Of a stretch of 64,000 nt of DNA, positions 1 to 12,300 are shown in pieces. How positions within the stretch are numbered: the stretch's first letter is position 1; each line of letters opens with the position of its first letter. Under the pieces are notes generated by a model. The model was not told where the DNA came from, made no database searches, and was given only the letters and a program-made list of their open reading frames with translations. A program made the position numbers and the translations under genes. The stretch is taken from contig NC_080588.1 of NCBI RefSeq assembly GCF_029962835.1, positions 62,892,001 through 62,956,000 on the forward strand, read 5' to 3'. This DNA is from Magnolia sinica. Lineage: Eukaryota; Streptophyta; Magnoliopsida; Magnoliales; Magnoliaceae.

Positions 1-2947
1 ATAGGCCAAATTCCAGAGGAAAATTTTCACAAGTACATAGCTTGGATGATCCACCCATCTAAAAATTGTGATCTAAAGTGAAGAAAACTGGTTAATTGCT
101 AATATTAATTGTCCAAAAAATCATCCCTTAAAATGTTATTTTCTAAGCATAAGCTATCCATGCATCACCCTCCCACATGTACTGTCCAGAGATATCTCTA
201 CCATGTTACGGTCCTACCATCTTCACCGTATCATCTCCCCTAATATACTATGTGTATGTAATTGGATTGATGAAATGTGTTGGTCATCCATCCGAATTCA
301 ATGGACAAAATCAGATGGTTATGATTGTCGAATCAGATCTAGTTTTGGGCAATGCTTAATCCACAATGGTGCTGAAGATTTGGCCGGTCTGGATTGCCAT
401 GTGTATGATCCATAAATCTAGTTAATGGGTCACCAAAATTTTATTACTATTGTACTACCATTGGAGCCTGGCCCACAAAACAAATTCCAATGGCACATGA
501 TACATCACTTTCTTGGTCAAAGGAAATATGATATGCCTTCACATGAACTTTGGCATTCGGTGGAATACGTCTGCCACGTACTTCAATAGCACACGTGGCA
601 ACCTTTATCGGTTGGATCTGGATCATTTTCAATGACCCATATGAGTTATATGATGATTCTGATCATGATGAAAAATACCCAAATTGAAATATTTGAACCC
701 TTCAGTTATTAAAAAATTAAGTTAACGGTCCATATTCAAAGGAAGATATCCAAATGAGAAAAAAATTGAAATACTCTAATCCATGAGCACTTATTTTCGT
801 TATCACGCATCCAAGGTGTCTCACATCATTTTAACGGTGTGGATCATTAAAAGATGACCTCAGATCCAATGGTTAAAGTAATTCCAATGTATTCTGTTGT
901 AATACATCCGGATGTATTGTAGCAAACCTCTTCAAGTGGTATGATGTCTGTCCTTGTATTGTCCTAGTCATTAGGTGCATTAAGATGGGTGCTAACGTCT
1001 GTATTTTTTAAGCTAATCTTGTAAATTTCTAGGAGCCGTCGGCACGTTGTGTCCCCCCTCCATCTAAGGTTTTCATCATTTCTCAAAACCAACCCAATCT
1101 CCCAGGTATCATATGCTTACCTTTGGTGTTTTTTTCATTTTTTATACAAGACTGTGGTGATGGTTACCACCATTGTTTAAATGGTGGTGAACTTGACCAC
1201 CTTACGCATGGTCAAATGTAGATCAATCGAAACCGTTGGAATTGTAGGGACCATTTGTAAATGGAGGTAGCCCGAAAATTATGTTGATCGAACGATTCTT
1301 ACTATCTCATTGGTGGCTATCAATTCAAGGGATCTGATCCCTGTAACTTTTACAGCATGCCCATTAAAGTGGGTCCCTTGATTGCATATGTCATAGTAAA
1401 TGGTGGGGAACTAGCAGTGCAACGTTGTTACCTTATTTATTTATTTATTTATTAATTTTTAGTTGTCACATTGAAAAGGGAGTTGAGCTAATAACTCCAT
1501 TCAAATGTAAAGTAACTGTCATTGGCTTTTCTTAATAATCTAATTCATTTATATAAAATGCATGGCTAAAATTAAAACATTCATTGTCCAAATTCAACCA
1601 CTGGTGGTTATGATCTTCAGATCAATGTGAAGTTCGAACCATGCTCCATTTAAAATGTGGCCAACAGTTGTAATGGTCTGGATTGAAGTGAATGTGTTCC
1701 ATGATCATGGTAAATGAGAGATGATATTTTAAAAGATGGTGGTGAACTATCAGCGTATCTGGTCTAGCTCTAGTTCAGCACACTATCATTTTTCTTAAAG
1801 CGTAAGATTGGGTTGTTTTCTTGTGTGAATTTTATAATTTGCAGCATGTGGAGACCATAGTATCCATGCATGTTTGTTGGATTACACTTCAATGATAGTT
1901 TGCCACCATTTTAAAAGTAGCTGTGACTCTTCAACTGTACTCATGGAATAGTTATATGACAATCCAAACAATCCAATTGCTGACCCAATTGTGGATGGAT
2001 CGTATCTTGAAATTACACTGAGTAGATGACAGTAACCATCTGATTTTGCCCCTGGAATACGGACCACTCATCATATTGATTTTAATCATCCAATGGATAG
2101 CCATGAATTGGATGGACAGGATAACTTGATCACTGTGATTTTACAGATACTCTCGATCTATAATGTATCTCACAGTCAGTTTGGATGAATAGATAAGCCA
2201 CCATTTCGAAATGCTGGTGAACTGCCTTAGAAGTGTGGCCCATGTTTGCTACTCTTTAAGCTTTTCATCTATTTTATTTTATTTTTCTTTTTTATTGTGG
2301 GGAAGGTGCGATGGGCCATTGGACCTTTGACCAAGCCACCAAAGCATGAGGTTCCACCCCAAGATCACTATTATTTTAAAGAGGAATTATCTTACTGTAA
2401 TCACTTATATTAAACTTTTAGTGTAATCAATTATAAACAACCCGGCCTGAACAGTTGGCGCATGTGGACCACCATCTTCGAGACGGTGGGCCCCACATTC
2501 GATCTCTTTCAGTTGGTGGCCCGCCACGTGCGGCGACCATGCGACACGATATCAAAGTCGCTTACCTTGCTCGCGCTAAAGATTCGATGTGATTAATATA
2601 GTTGATTGTTTCTCTTTTTTTTTTAAATGCTTCTCATTTTCCACGTGACGTAGCTTCGCATGGAGTGACATGGCTTTTTACATGATTCATTGATGATCCT
2701 CTTGCCCATGTGGCAATTTCCTAAGTTTTTTTTAAATAAAAATCCATGTCACCTTGGGGTCATGCAATGCCACATGAGATGCTGTTCTAGACATAGCATT
2801 AATAGGTGTTTGTTTACGTTTGTATTATTTCAATACACTAATGCACAGTCAATTGTCATTAGTTGGAGTTTGTGCTCTAGTACTCATGACATCAACAATC
2901 TAAAGATGATTTCTCATTTGATAATAACAGAGCCCAAAATCCTAAAA

Positions 2948-2949
<2 letters not shown>
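1..2949. other. intergenic, no gene seen
   Basis: AT-rich sequence with stops in all frames and no recognisable protein domain. It holds a short TTTA run near 1437-1456. Phrases such as 'ggtgggcccca' and 'gtggaccac' suggest old foldback-MITE debris, but I could not define element ends. Confidence 0.6.

Positions 2950-2991
<42 letters not shown>
2950..2991. repeat. (GA)n microsatellite
   Basis: About 21 uninterrupted GA units. Short open frames across it code only Arg-Glu or Ser-Leu runs and are not genes. Confidence 0.95.
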
Positions 2992-2993
<2 letters not shown>

Positions 2994-3619
2994 AAATGAA
3001 GAGGAATTATTGGGAATTGATGCATTAGTAGGTGATTAGTGTCCATGGTTTGGTGATGAGGACCGTTAATTTGAGGGACCCACCGGGGAAGGAGAATGCT
3101 CCAAATATCTTCCAAATAGGATGCTCCTAGCCATGCATTCAAACTTTGGGCTTTTTAGTGTCTAGGTGTAAATAATATTTTGCCAGTGATTTAAAGGTTA
3201 CAAACTTCCAATTGAGAAATTTTATGGTGGGGGCCATCGGATGGACAAACTATATTAATGAATAATGGGCCCAACCTATATAAGATCTATGCATCAAATC
3301 CACTAATTATTGGTTGTACATGAATGACTTCAGAAATTTTTGTACGTACCTTTTATTTTCGATATGGCTATAATAATGCACTCCTTCTGAAAAGTGTGTA
3401 CTTTCATGGACCCTTGGTGAATGAATCAGGCTAGCCTCTAAACTTTCAGATCAAAATATCATTTTCTCTTATTTTTGGTACTAAAATGAGGCTGTAGAGC
3501 TAGAAGAATCCAAATGCGGGGGACCCATCTTGCTAGAGCACCCCTTTTAGAGTGGGACCACCTCTGAATGGCAAATGATTCAGGTTACACATAGATGAGA
3601 TGATCTTATCCATCTATAA

Positions 3620-4077
3620 CACATTGTGCAAATGGGTCAGTTCGGGTAGGGTCAAAAGTAGCCCAAACCCAACCCATTTAAGAATCAGGTCAGAATCTTG
3701 GACCCAGCCACAACTCACTAAGGTCTTGGTTAGGTCTGGTTGGGTCCAAGTCAAAAATGAACTATGCATTTATTTAATGGTTTAGGTATAAGTATAGGAG
3801 GGCCCAAGCCAACACATTTATTACATGCGGCGAGTTTGAGTTGGATTTAGGTGAGATACAGAATTCAAAATTAGGTTTTCACATAAATAATATTCAAAAT
3901 CATTTAATTAATAATAGCTATCAATTTTAATAGTAAAGAATAAAATGACCAACTAAAACTTTAATAAGTATTATAATGACATGATTAAAATAGGCAATTT
4001 AGTATTATATTTAATATATTCCCCATCCGCAATGAACCCACAATTGTCACAAGCCTTCACAAGTGATTGTTAACTGC

Positions 4078-4164
<87 letters not shown>

Positions 4165-4440
4165 TGCATCTTATATAAAGGTGGCGTACCATTATCCTAA
4201 TGCAACTTAAAAGAAAGGAAAATAAATAAATAAATAACCACATGCTTAATTAATTACTTTTTCTTTATTTGGATTGGATTCATATCTAACTTGAACTCAT
4301 TTAAAAGTTGGGTCCAGGTTGAGTTAAGTTGATTTTAAGAGGATCCAAACCTGATTAGCAATGTCTCAAGCTAAGCTCGGCCCTAACCTGGTTTGTTTAG
4401 GTTTTCATGGGTATTTTTGTAGTATATCAAACAAAAATAT
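3620..4440. repeat. degenerate GGGTC/GACCC-motif repeat region
   Basis: Both sides of the TA microsatellite are rich in short degenerate motifs of the type 'gggtcagttcggg', 'cccaacccattt' and 'ggttgggtcc' on both strands. The composition resembles the interiors of the hAT-type MITEs elsewhere in the window. No clear terminal repeats were found, so this is probably a decayed element. Confidence 0.4.
4084..4163. repeat. (TA)n microsatellite flanked by a 10-bp direct repeat
   Basis: About 40 TA units. The decamer ACTGCATCTT occurs on the left (4073-4082) and again immediately on the right (4163-4172). The array is therefore bracketed by a direct duplication. Confidence 0.95.
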
Positions 4441-6500
4441 AGGAAAATGGTTTAATAACAGCTCATTGTGAAGACTCATCATTCTTTCTCTTAGACCGTG
4501 ACACAGTTGAGCGATGCAATATTTCCTCGTTTGGACCATTTGATTTCTCCTGTGTCAGGGAGACTCATTTTCGGACATTCTCTCAACCTTAGTCTTGGCA
4601 AGGCTAGCTATACTCTACCATTAAGTTATTTCCACAGCTCCAATATCTATTCCCAGATAGCAGTAGTCTTTTTTAGAATCTTTTTTGGACCAGGTTAGGC
4701 CGAATGAAGCCACCATGTCCGGATGGAATGGCTCAGCCCAGTCACCTTCCTTAAACATAATAACATCCCTTTCTCAATCTCTTTTGGTATTTGGAGTTTG
4801 CAATTAATCGTCGTGATTCTCACCGTTGATCAACGCCTTCACCCTAGATCTTACTCACACATACGGAAATGTCCTTGGGCTAGGGCCGGGGCCAGGCATA
4901 ATAATCTCCAACAAGCCTCAGGCCTCCTTGGCTTGGCCTACTCTAACCTAAGTTCTACCTTGGGGCTGGGCTTGGATAAACTTCAGCTTATAACAAGCTC
5001 GGCCCATTAACAACACTGCATGATGGACTAGATTTTAGAGAGTGCATGTTCTCATTTTGGAACGGCCTGGTTATAAGGTTGAGACTCGTGCATGTGTGCC
5101 ATAGCTCACATCTTCAAGTATGCTCCTATTTTTCACTTTTCACTGTAAGGATCTACAAAGATGGTTAAAAGACTCGCTGACTCGTCCCAACTCGCTTAGG
5201 ACTGAGTTGGGGATGAGTTACCACCGAGTCTGGTTGACTCGGACGAGTCTTAGAACCATGTGTACAAGTACAAGAGGTACCACAGACAAAACAAATTAAA
5301 AACATCCATTACATGTCCAGAATTTAAATCTTGAAAATGGACACCTTTGTCTTTATTGCAGAATCAACGGTCTTGACCATCCATAAGAGAATAAGGATCT
5401 CATCCTTAATCAGGATTTTCAATCCAGTGGGCCACACACTACACTTCCTTTCCTTTCAAGAACTATCTCATCAAATGATCTTAACCATCCAATCAGTGGC
5501 TTGGAAAGATCCAAGCTGCTTATCAGATGGGCTCCACCTTGTGAGTTCCCTGACTGCCCGTTAATTCAGCAGGTGGGCCAGAAAACTTGTCTTTTTTTCT
5601 AACTTGCTATTTCCTTCACACATCCTGTACTCCGGTAATGAATGGACGGCCGTGATTTCTCGGATGGGCATGTAGAGGGTAGGACCCACTTGATGAACGA
5701 CTTGATCTTGACTTGCTGCCTACGAATTGGCATGTGCAATTAGCAAAACTCTGACTACAAAATGCCAAGATGCACAGACCATTGATGGACTACCGAGATG
5801 GTCCTGATCACATATCCGTTTGCCACGTGTAAATTAGAGATTTTTGGATGCGTCACAAGCGATGATGAGCCCGATCCAACTAAAGGTTAATGGAGCCCAA
5901 GCCCAGCTCGTTACATAATTTGTACACGTAAGGTAGATTAATGGTATCAGAGCCCCTCGGAAATTGGATCAGGTTCGGGTCTGCCATTTTGGACCCGGTT
6001 AAAAACCAGTTCTAGTCAGGTCAGGTCTAGGTCCACCAGTTGGATCCTATTAATTATTCTAGCAAAAGGAACCATGATTGCCAAGCCACAACGCCTTGCA
6101 AGTGTCAATTGGCACACGTGTGTGATCTAATCCATCCATTCAAGTGGCCCAACCTGAAGCTCAGCCGAAAATAAGGTGCACATACCCGATGGGTACCTGT
6201 AACCCAATCGGATCCGGGTCTGGGTCCTCAAAAACACCTGATCCTGACAGGAGACTCGAAAAGACCGACACCATTTATCTGATGGCCAGGCCAGGGGGCT
6301 CAGGCCCAGATCAAAAGGCCACCCTCCAAGTCCTAAACCACCTTTCAAATTTGGGCTGGGATGGGCTCAGGCCCAGCCCCAAATGTCCGTACAACTTCAC
6401 CCATAGTAGGCTAGAATTGGACTGCCCAACCCAATCGCAACCCATAGATGGGCCGTCCATGATGGAAGGTCCCAATTATGCAACCACATTGTTGTTTACG
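4441..6500. other. intergenic, degenerate repeats, no gene seen
   Basis: No protein domain is recognisable. A GACTCG/CGAGTC-rich patch lies at about 5170-5250. A GGGTC/GACCC-rich patch lies at about 5930-6470 and gives a spurious 120-residue open frame rich in Pro and Gly. Both look like the short-motif repeats that fill MITEs in this window. Confidence 0.5.
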
Positions 6501-6509
6501 TTTTAAATC

Positions 6510-7065
6510 GGTGAGCAATTGGGTCTGTCGATTACCATCGATTGACAAACCACTCAATGCCATCGCTAGGTACTCTATTCCATTAAGAAAATTAGAAAAT
6601 TTTCATGTTGATTGTTGAAATGTTTTAGTAATGTTACTCAATGTCATCGAAGTAAATTTGATGCCATAAACATATCCCCAATGTATGGTCAATGTCATTG
6701 AAATTCTATTGAAAATGCGTGCAGAATTGCATAAGTGCAAAAAAATTTCTTATTTCAATTGTGATACTTTATACAAGGTGTAATTGAGATTTGGGACATA
6801 GAAATGGTTTTTTAATTCATTTCTAAAGGTTTTAAGAGTATAGTTAGGTCTTGTGAGGTGGCCTTGAGGCTTTTTCAAATTGGTAATACTCTATTTCTTG
6901 TGATTTTTGTTTTCCTAGTGCATTATTTATTACCTTGTGATGTGATTTTTTTAATAAATAATTTTACTTAAAATTTGGATTGTTCTCATTCCGACTTAAT
7001 TGTATGATTGTGAGTATTTTGCTTATTCATCTCAGTGTGCTTATGCAATTCCCAAAACATACACA
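6510..7065 (+). repeat. possible decayed copia LTR fragment
   Basis: Ordered short matches are shared with the minus-strand copia LTR at 29365-29853. These include 'gatgccat', 'gaattgcataagtgc', 'gtaattgagattt', and an end near 'cccaaaaca'. The match is weak and punctuated by indels, and neither end has a verifiable target duplication. Confidence 0.3.
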
Positions 7066-7919
7066 CACCATGCATCAGCTAATAGATCCCGTCCAGCCTT
7101 ATAATAAACCCCTACACTCCCTCCTCTGCTAACTAGCATCTAACCGAATGGAAAAAAGATAAAATAGGTCTAATCTCACACCGTTAACACGTTTTCCTAT
7201 AAGTCTACCCAAGCAAGTATCAGCCAGACTCAAACCTTCGGTGGGCATCAAGAAGTTTTCAACGGTGGCCAACACTCTTTCCTGTGGTGTGGCCCACTTG
7301 AGTTCTTGATTGGCCTGATTTTGCACTTACTTTGCAGTGTAAACCGGCGCAAATGATGGATGGAGCGGATGTCAAACACACATCACTGTGGACCCACAGA
7401 TATTTTTGTTGAAAAGCTTCCTATCTAGAAAATTCGCCTCTTGATTCCATTGGGTTAACGAAAACGTGCTTGACATGGAACTCATCTCCGCCTCATAAAT
7501 TTCCCCAGAGAGAATGTCAAAGACAGCGGCTGTATACATAGTCCTAATAAATCCATTTGTTTCTCCATTAATAGTCCCATGTAGACAATATCCAAGCCGT
7601 CCAATTGATGGCCCACATAAGTATGATAACCTGAGAAGAAAATGAGGCTGATCAACTGATCGAGAGAGTTTGACTCAGTGCATTAGTGTAGGTGACCCGA
7701 ATCAGTGGATGAGCATGATTTTCATATCAGGTGATCGCAATCGCGTGGTCCACCTTTATCAAAAATTGAATATTCTACACATTTGACATGTTTCTGGGAA
7801 AAGAATAGGTGTACCACAACTTCTGATACAGCCTGTGGATATGATCATTTGAAAAAAATAATGGGCCAAGGTTTCTAACGGTTCTAAACACCTCACCACT
7901 CCTTGATTACGTACTACCT
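7066..7919. other. intergenic, no gene seen
   Basis: No coding potential beyond short random frames. It contains phrases shared with foldback MITEs, such as 'tggtgtggcccacttgag' near 7275, but no complete element could be bounded. Confidence 0.5.
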
Positions 7920-8428
7920 GGAGAGTGGATTAGGTCTAGCCCTTGCCTCAGCCAAGATGGTGCAGCCCTTACCATCGGGCTTACCTTGATGTATGTGTTC
8001 TAAATCCACACCGTCTATCCGTTTTACCATATCATTCTATCATGTAATTCCAAAAACGAACCAGATCTAAATCTCAGGTGGACCGTGGACGTTAACATAG
8101 GAAAAAGTAGTGATTGATCATTAAAAACTCTCCGTGGGCTTTGGATCAAGCTGAAATCCAAATTTTTGTAACCTTATTAATAAGTTGGATGGTAAATAAA
8201 CATTACGGTGAGCCCTAGGAGTTTTTAATGGTAGATAATTCAATCATCACTGTGTCTAATAGTATGGTCCACATGATATTTGGATTTGCTTCTTTTTTCC
8301 GATTATGTGTTAAAATGATTTGAAAAAACGGATGGACGGCTTAGATGTTGAATACATACTTCAAGGTGGGCCCCACGGTAAGGGCCGCACCATTTTGGGT
8401 GAGGCGGGAACGCACCTAATCTGCTTCC
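7920..8428. mobile_element. foldback MITE, about 0.5 kb
   Basis: The two halves are inverted copies of each other. The left arm starts near GGAGAGTGGATTAGGT and runs through 'cagccaagatggtgc'. The right arm ends '..gcaccattttgggtgaggc..acctaatctgcttcc'. Homology continues inward through the cgtccatccg-type block and the 'ttaaaaactc' block. The terminal motif resembles the GGRAGCGGATT termini of the elements at 8514 and 38905, so it probably belongs to the same non-autonomous group. No clear target duplication was found, so the ends are approximate. Confidence 0.7.
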
Positions 8429-8513
8429 CTGCCAGCATTAGCAACGTTAGACAAAAATACCCATTTCTTGTTTTTCACATTTTAATGGAGCTGTGACTGT
8501 GAGCATGCTGAAC

Positions 8514-9133
8514 GGAAGCGGATTGGCTGGTGTACTTAACACCAGCTAAGCCATGTAGCTGCTGTATTGACATCAGTAAGATCTGTGAGTCTGATTATGA
8601 GGTGTGTGTTATATCCAAACCGTCAATCCATTTGCGAGCTCATCTTAAGACTTAAGAAGAAAAATAAGACAGATATAATTATCAAGTGGACCACACTGCA
8701 AAAAGCAGTGGAGGATTGAATGTCTACCATTGAAACCCTATTTGGGGTCACACAAGTTTTGGATCAATATGAAATTTGTTTTTCCTCTTCATTCATGTCT
8801 TTGTGACCTCATGAACAGATTGGATGGAAAATAAACATCATTATGAGCCCTACGAATAGTTTAACAGTTTAACGGTCAAAATTATTATCTCGGCTGCTAT
8901 TTGTGGTGTAGTCTATATGATCTTTGGAGATGATTCATTTTTTGGATAATTTTCTAAAAATATGTAAACAGTGTAGGTATAGTAAATTCATGACTGTGGG
9001 GCCATGTAAATTTGATCTCCTTTGAACCGTTCGTACAACTCGGAGCTTGAGGAGCGTCAGTGCTCGTCCTCGCACGACACGTACGTACAGCAGCTATAAT
9101 GCTGGTGTGTGGTACACCAGCCAATCCGCTTCC
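8514..9133. mobile_element. Mutator-type foldback MITE with 9-bp target duplication
   Basis: Terminal inverted repeats open with GGAAGCGGATTGGCTGGTGT on the left and its complement on the right, ending CCAATCCGCTTCC. The flanking 9-mers are ATGCTGAAC (8505-8513) and ATGCTGATC (9134-9142), matching at 8 of 9 positions. A 9-bp duplication is characteristic of Mutator-like elements. There is no transposase frame inside, so it is non-autonomous. A related copy lies at about 22460-23065. It ends about 230 bp upstream of the start codon of the AAED1-like gene, within its likely promoter region. Confidence 0.85.
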
Positions 9134-9142
9134 ATGCTGATC

Positions 9143-9368
9143 GGATTGGATGACATACACACACTTTGGAAGGCCCACGAATCTACAGCTAGCTACACGT
9201 AAGATGGGGTTAAACAGTCAATTTCGCAAAGGGAGGACTAATCTGCAATAATCTATAAACCAGAGGGTGTTTTTGTAATAATCCAAACCTGTTGGGCGGT
9301 GTTTACAGTCATCTTCGTCGATTCTCCCACTCGTTTTGCTTGCAGAGATAGAGAGATTTGAAAAATCA
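9143..9368 (+). promoter_or_regulatory. upstream region and 5' UTR of the AAED1-like gene
   Basis: The stretch between the MITE and the start codon must contain the core promoter and 5' leader. A pyrimidine-rich leader ('atcttcgtcgattctcccactcg') lies just before the coding start. No unambiguous TATA box was seen, so the transcription start is not assigned. Confidence 0.4.
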
Positions 9369-12300
9369 ATGGCCGCTCTTTCTGCAAGAGCCCTCCTGCC
9401 TCAACCTTCTTCTCTCTCTATATTTCCTCCATCTCGTCCATTCAATCAACGGCCTCAAACGATCCTCACCAAGAGCACAAAGAGATCTCGTCCGTTCATC
9501 GCAGCTGCTTCTTCTTCCCCTCCTCTTCCTTCTCTTTCCGGCTTCAATCAGAGCATCGGCGACATCCTTGCCGACGTCAGCATCTTCTCCGCCTCGACAG
9601 GAGAACCCATCGCGTTCAAGAATCTCTGGGATCAGAATGAGGTAGAACAAGAAATCCACAAATCCGTCCTTCTTTCGAATTCTTATCTGAATTTCAAAAA
9701 AATAAAAATAAAAAGATATGATTGTTTGAGCATGATTTCAGCTTAAATTCTGTTTCTGCAGTTTTATCTTTCTGTAATCGTCACTGAATTCATCTTCGAT
9801 TCGAATTACCTGAAAATTTCCTACAATTTCTAGAATTCGGGTTTGCATTCCTTTTGAAAATTCGTATTATTTTACTAACACGTAAGCTAATGTGTGTGAT
9901 CAATCCATCCAAAAGACACGTCGTATACATGTATGTCGATCCAGGCCATCCAAATTGTGGGTACCATTGTGAATGGAGCATGGTAAAAAGGAGGGCTGTA
10001 CCAATCCGATGATCATCGCCATTGGATGGAGGTTGGAAAGAAAATTGTCAGCATTCCGATGATCATCGCCATTGGATGGAGGTTGGAAAGAAAATTGTCA
10101 GCATTCCGTTGATCATCGCCATCGGATGGAGGTTGAAAAGAAAATTGTCTGCATTCCTTACTAAATGGGAAAAAATCAACGGTTTAAGATCATCCGGTGA
10201 AAGTGAGATCTTGAATATGCTCCATTACATGTATGCATCGTGTTGTGGATAGCTTGCTCACACTCCCTTATGGTGTAGAAAACTTGTCCTTGTAACTGAT
10301 GCAAATTGAATTAATTCCTACTTCAAGTAAGATTTAGCTTGCCACAGATCGACTTATTTGAATTTATGAATCTGCAACCATTTAATGTACTTGGTTTGAG
10401 ATCCCAATCCTTGATTTGGATAAATTCACTTGTTGATGTGGAGCTTGCATGGCTTGAATCACAACATGGATTTTAAGTTTGGGTTCATGAATACATGGCA
10501 TGTCATAAGAGTTAAAGTAGCTTTGCAGACTGAGGGTGCCTTTCAATGTAAACCGGGAGGAGCCGAAAGCTTTTCTGTATTTGAGACAACCCAAAGGGGT
10601 TGAATATATAGAGATTACAGTCATCTATACAAGGAAAATGATAGAATCCTCTACCTATGGAAACGAACTATACAAGGTATACTAGCTATACAAGGTATGT
10701 GAGTCTGTCTAACATCCCCCCTCAAACTAATGTTGGTCATCGACAAATAATAGTTTGCCAATTAGAAATGAGTGGCGTGCAGAAGTGAGGGACTTGGTGA
10801 GAATGTCGGCAATCTGATCATGGGATGCAACTTGTGGAAGAGAAATGAGCCCAGACTGAAATTTCTCGCGGATAAAGTGACAATCAACTTCAATATGCTT
10901 CGTCCGTTTATGAAAAACTGGGTTAAAGGCAATCTGAATAGTACTTAGATTGTCGACATGGAGTGGAGTAGGATTCTGCAGAGGAATGCCCAAGTCGGAA
11001 AGAAGTCCACGTAACTAGACAAGCTCATTACACGCAGCAGACATCGCCCGATACTCGGCTTCTGTACTCGATTTGAAAACACTGACCTGCTTCTTACACT
11101 TCCAAGAGATTAGAGAAGTGCCAAGAAAAACACAGTAGCCAGTGGTAGATCTTCGTGTGAGAGCGCAACCAACCCAATCAGCTTCCAAATAAGCACGAAG
11201 GTCCAGAGTCACTGTGGAGGAGAAGAACAGTGATCGATCTAGAGTCCCACGTAGGTACCGTAAGATGCGCAACACTGCAGTCATATGAAGAGTCCGAGGA
11301 GCAGAAACAAACTGACTGACGACTTGGACAGCGTAGGCAATATCAGGGCGAGTCATAGTTAAGTAAACCAGACTCTCAACCAAACAGTGGTATAAGTCGG
11401 GCTGTGCAAGTAGATCACCATCGTCACAGCCATATTGAACGTTAAGTTCTAAGGGAGTCTGAACTATCTTCTGATCCGCCAATTATGCCAAGGCGAGAAG
11501 ATCCTTGGTATATTTACGCTGGCTGACCAGGATCCCACATTTAGAACATGAAATTTCAAGCCCAAGAAAGTAAATACAGGTGTAACGTGTGAAATCATCA
11601 ATGAATATAACATGGTATCGTAACCCAGAGAGAGACATAATTGGTGAAGGACCCCAGACATCCGTATGCACTAGTTCAAACATTGAAGAGGATTTCGTAG
11701 TACTTAGAGGAAAATGAATACACTTACTTTTTGAAAGACAACAAGACAAACAAGAATAATCCAAATCTTTTTTATTAAAAGAAATGTTTCCTAACATGCC
11801 AGAAGAAAATAACTGAATTAACCTATCGGAATGTGGATAACCCAAGCGAAAGTACTACAGTTTCCACAATTTATTTGCCAAACAAATATCTGATGAAGAT
11901 GGGGCAAAGAAACAACCAGCCGGAGTGACAGATGGATCAAAGTCCAACACGTACAGACGACCATGCCGCCTACCCATCCTAAGTATCTTCTCCATTGCCA
12001 GATCCTACACAAAACAACAGTTGGGAAGAAATATGACTAAGCAGTTATTGGATGTGAGTTGACCAACTGAAATTAAATTGGAGAAGAGGTTAGGGACATG
12101 AAACACATCACGAAGGGTGAACTGGCGATGAGCAGAAGGAGAGAAAGTCAATAATCCAACGGACTAAATAGGTAGTCTAGTGCCATCCACTGTAGAAATA
12201 GCCTGATTTTTTATGTAGGGACGAATGTCACGAAGATGGGATACAGCACCAGCCATATGATTAAAAGCACTCAAATCGAAGAACCATATAGAAGATGGGG

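Noticed and set aside
6144-6506. 120-residue + strand frame
   Set aside because: Composed of degenerate GGGTC/GACCC words coding Pro/Gly/Ser runs. It resembles no family and lies in repeat-like sequence.
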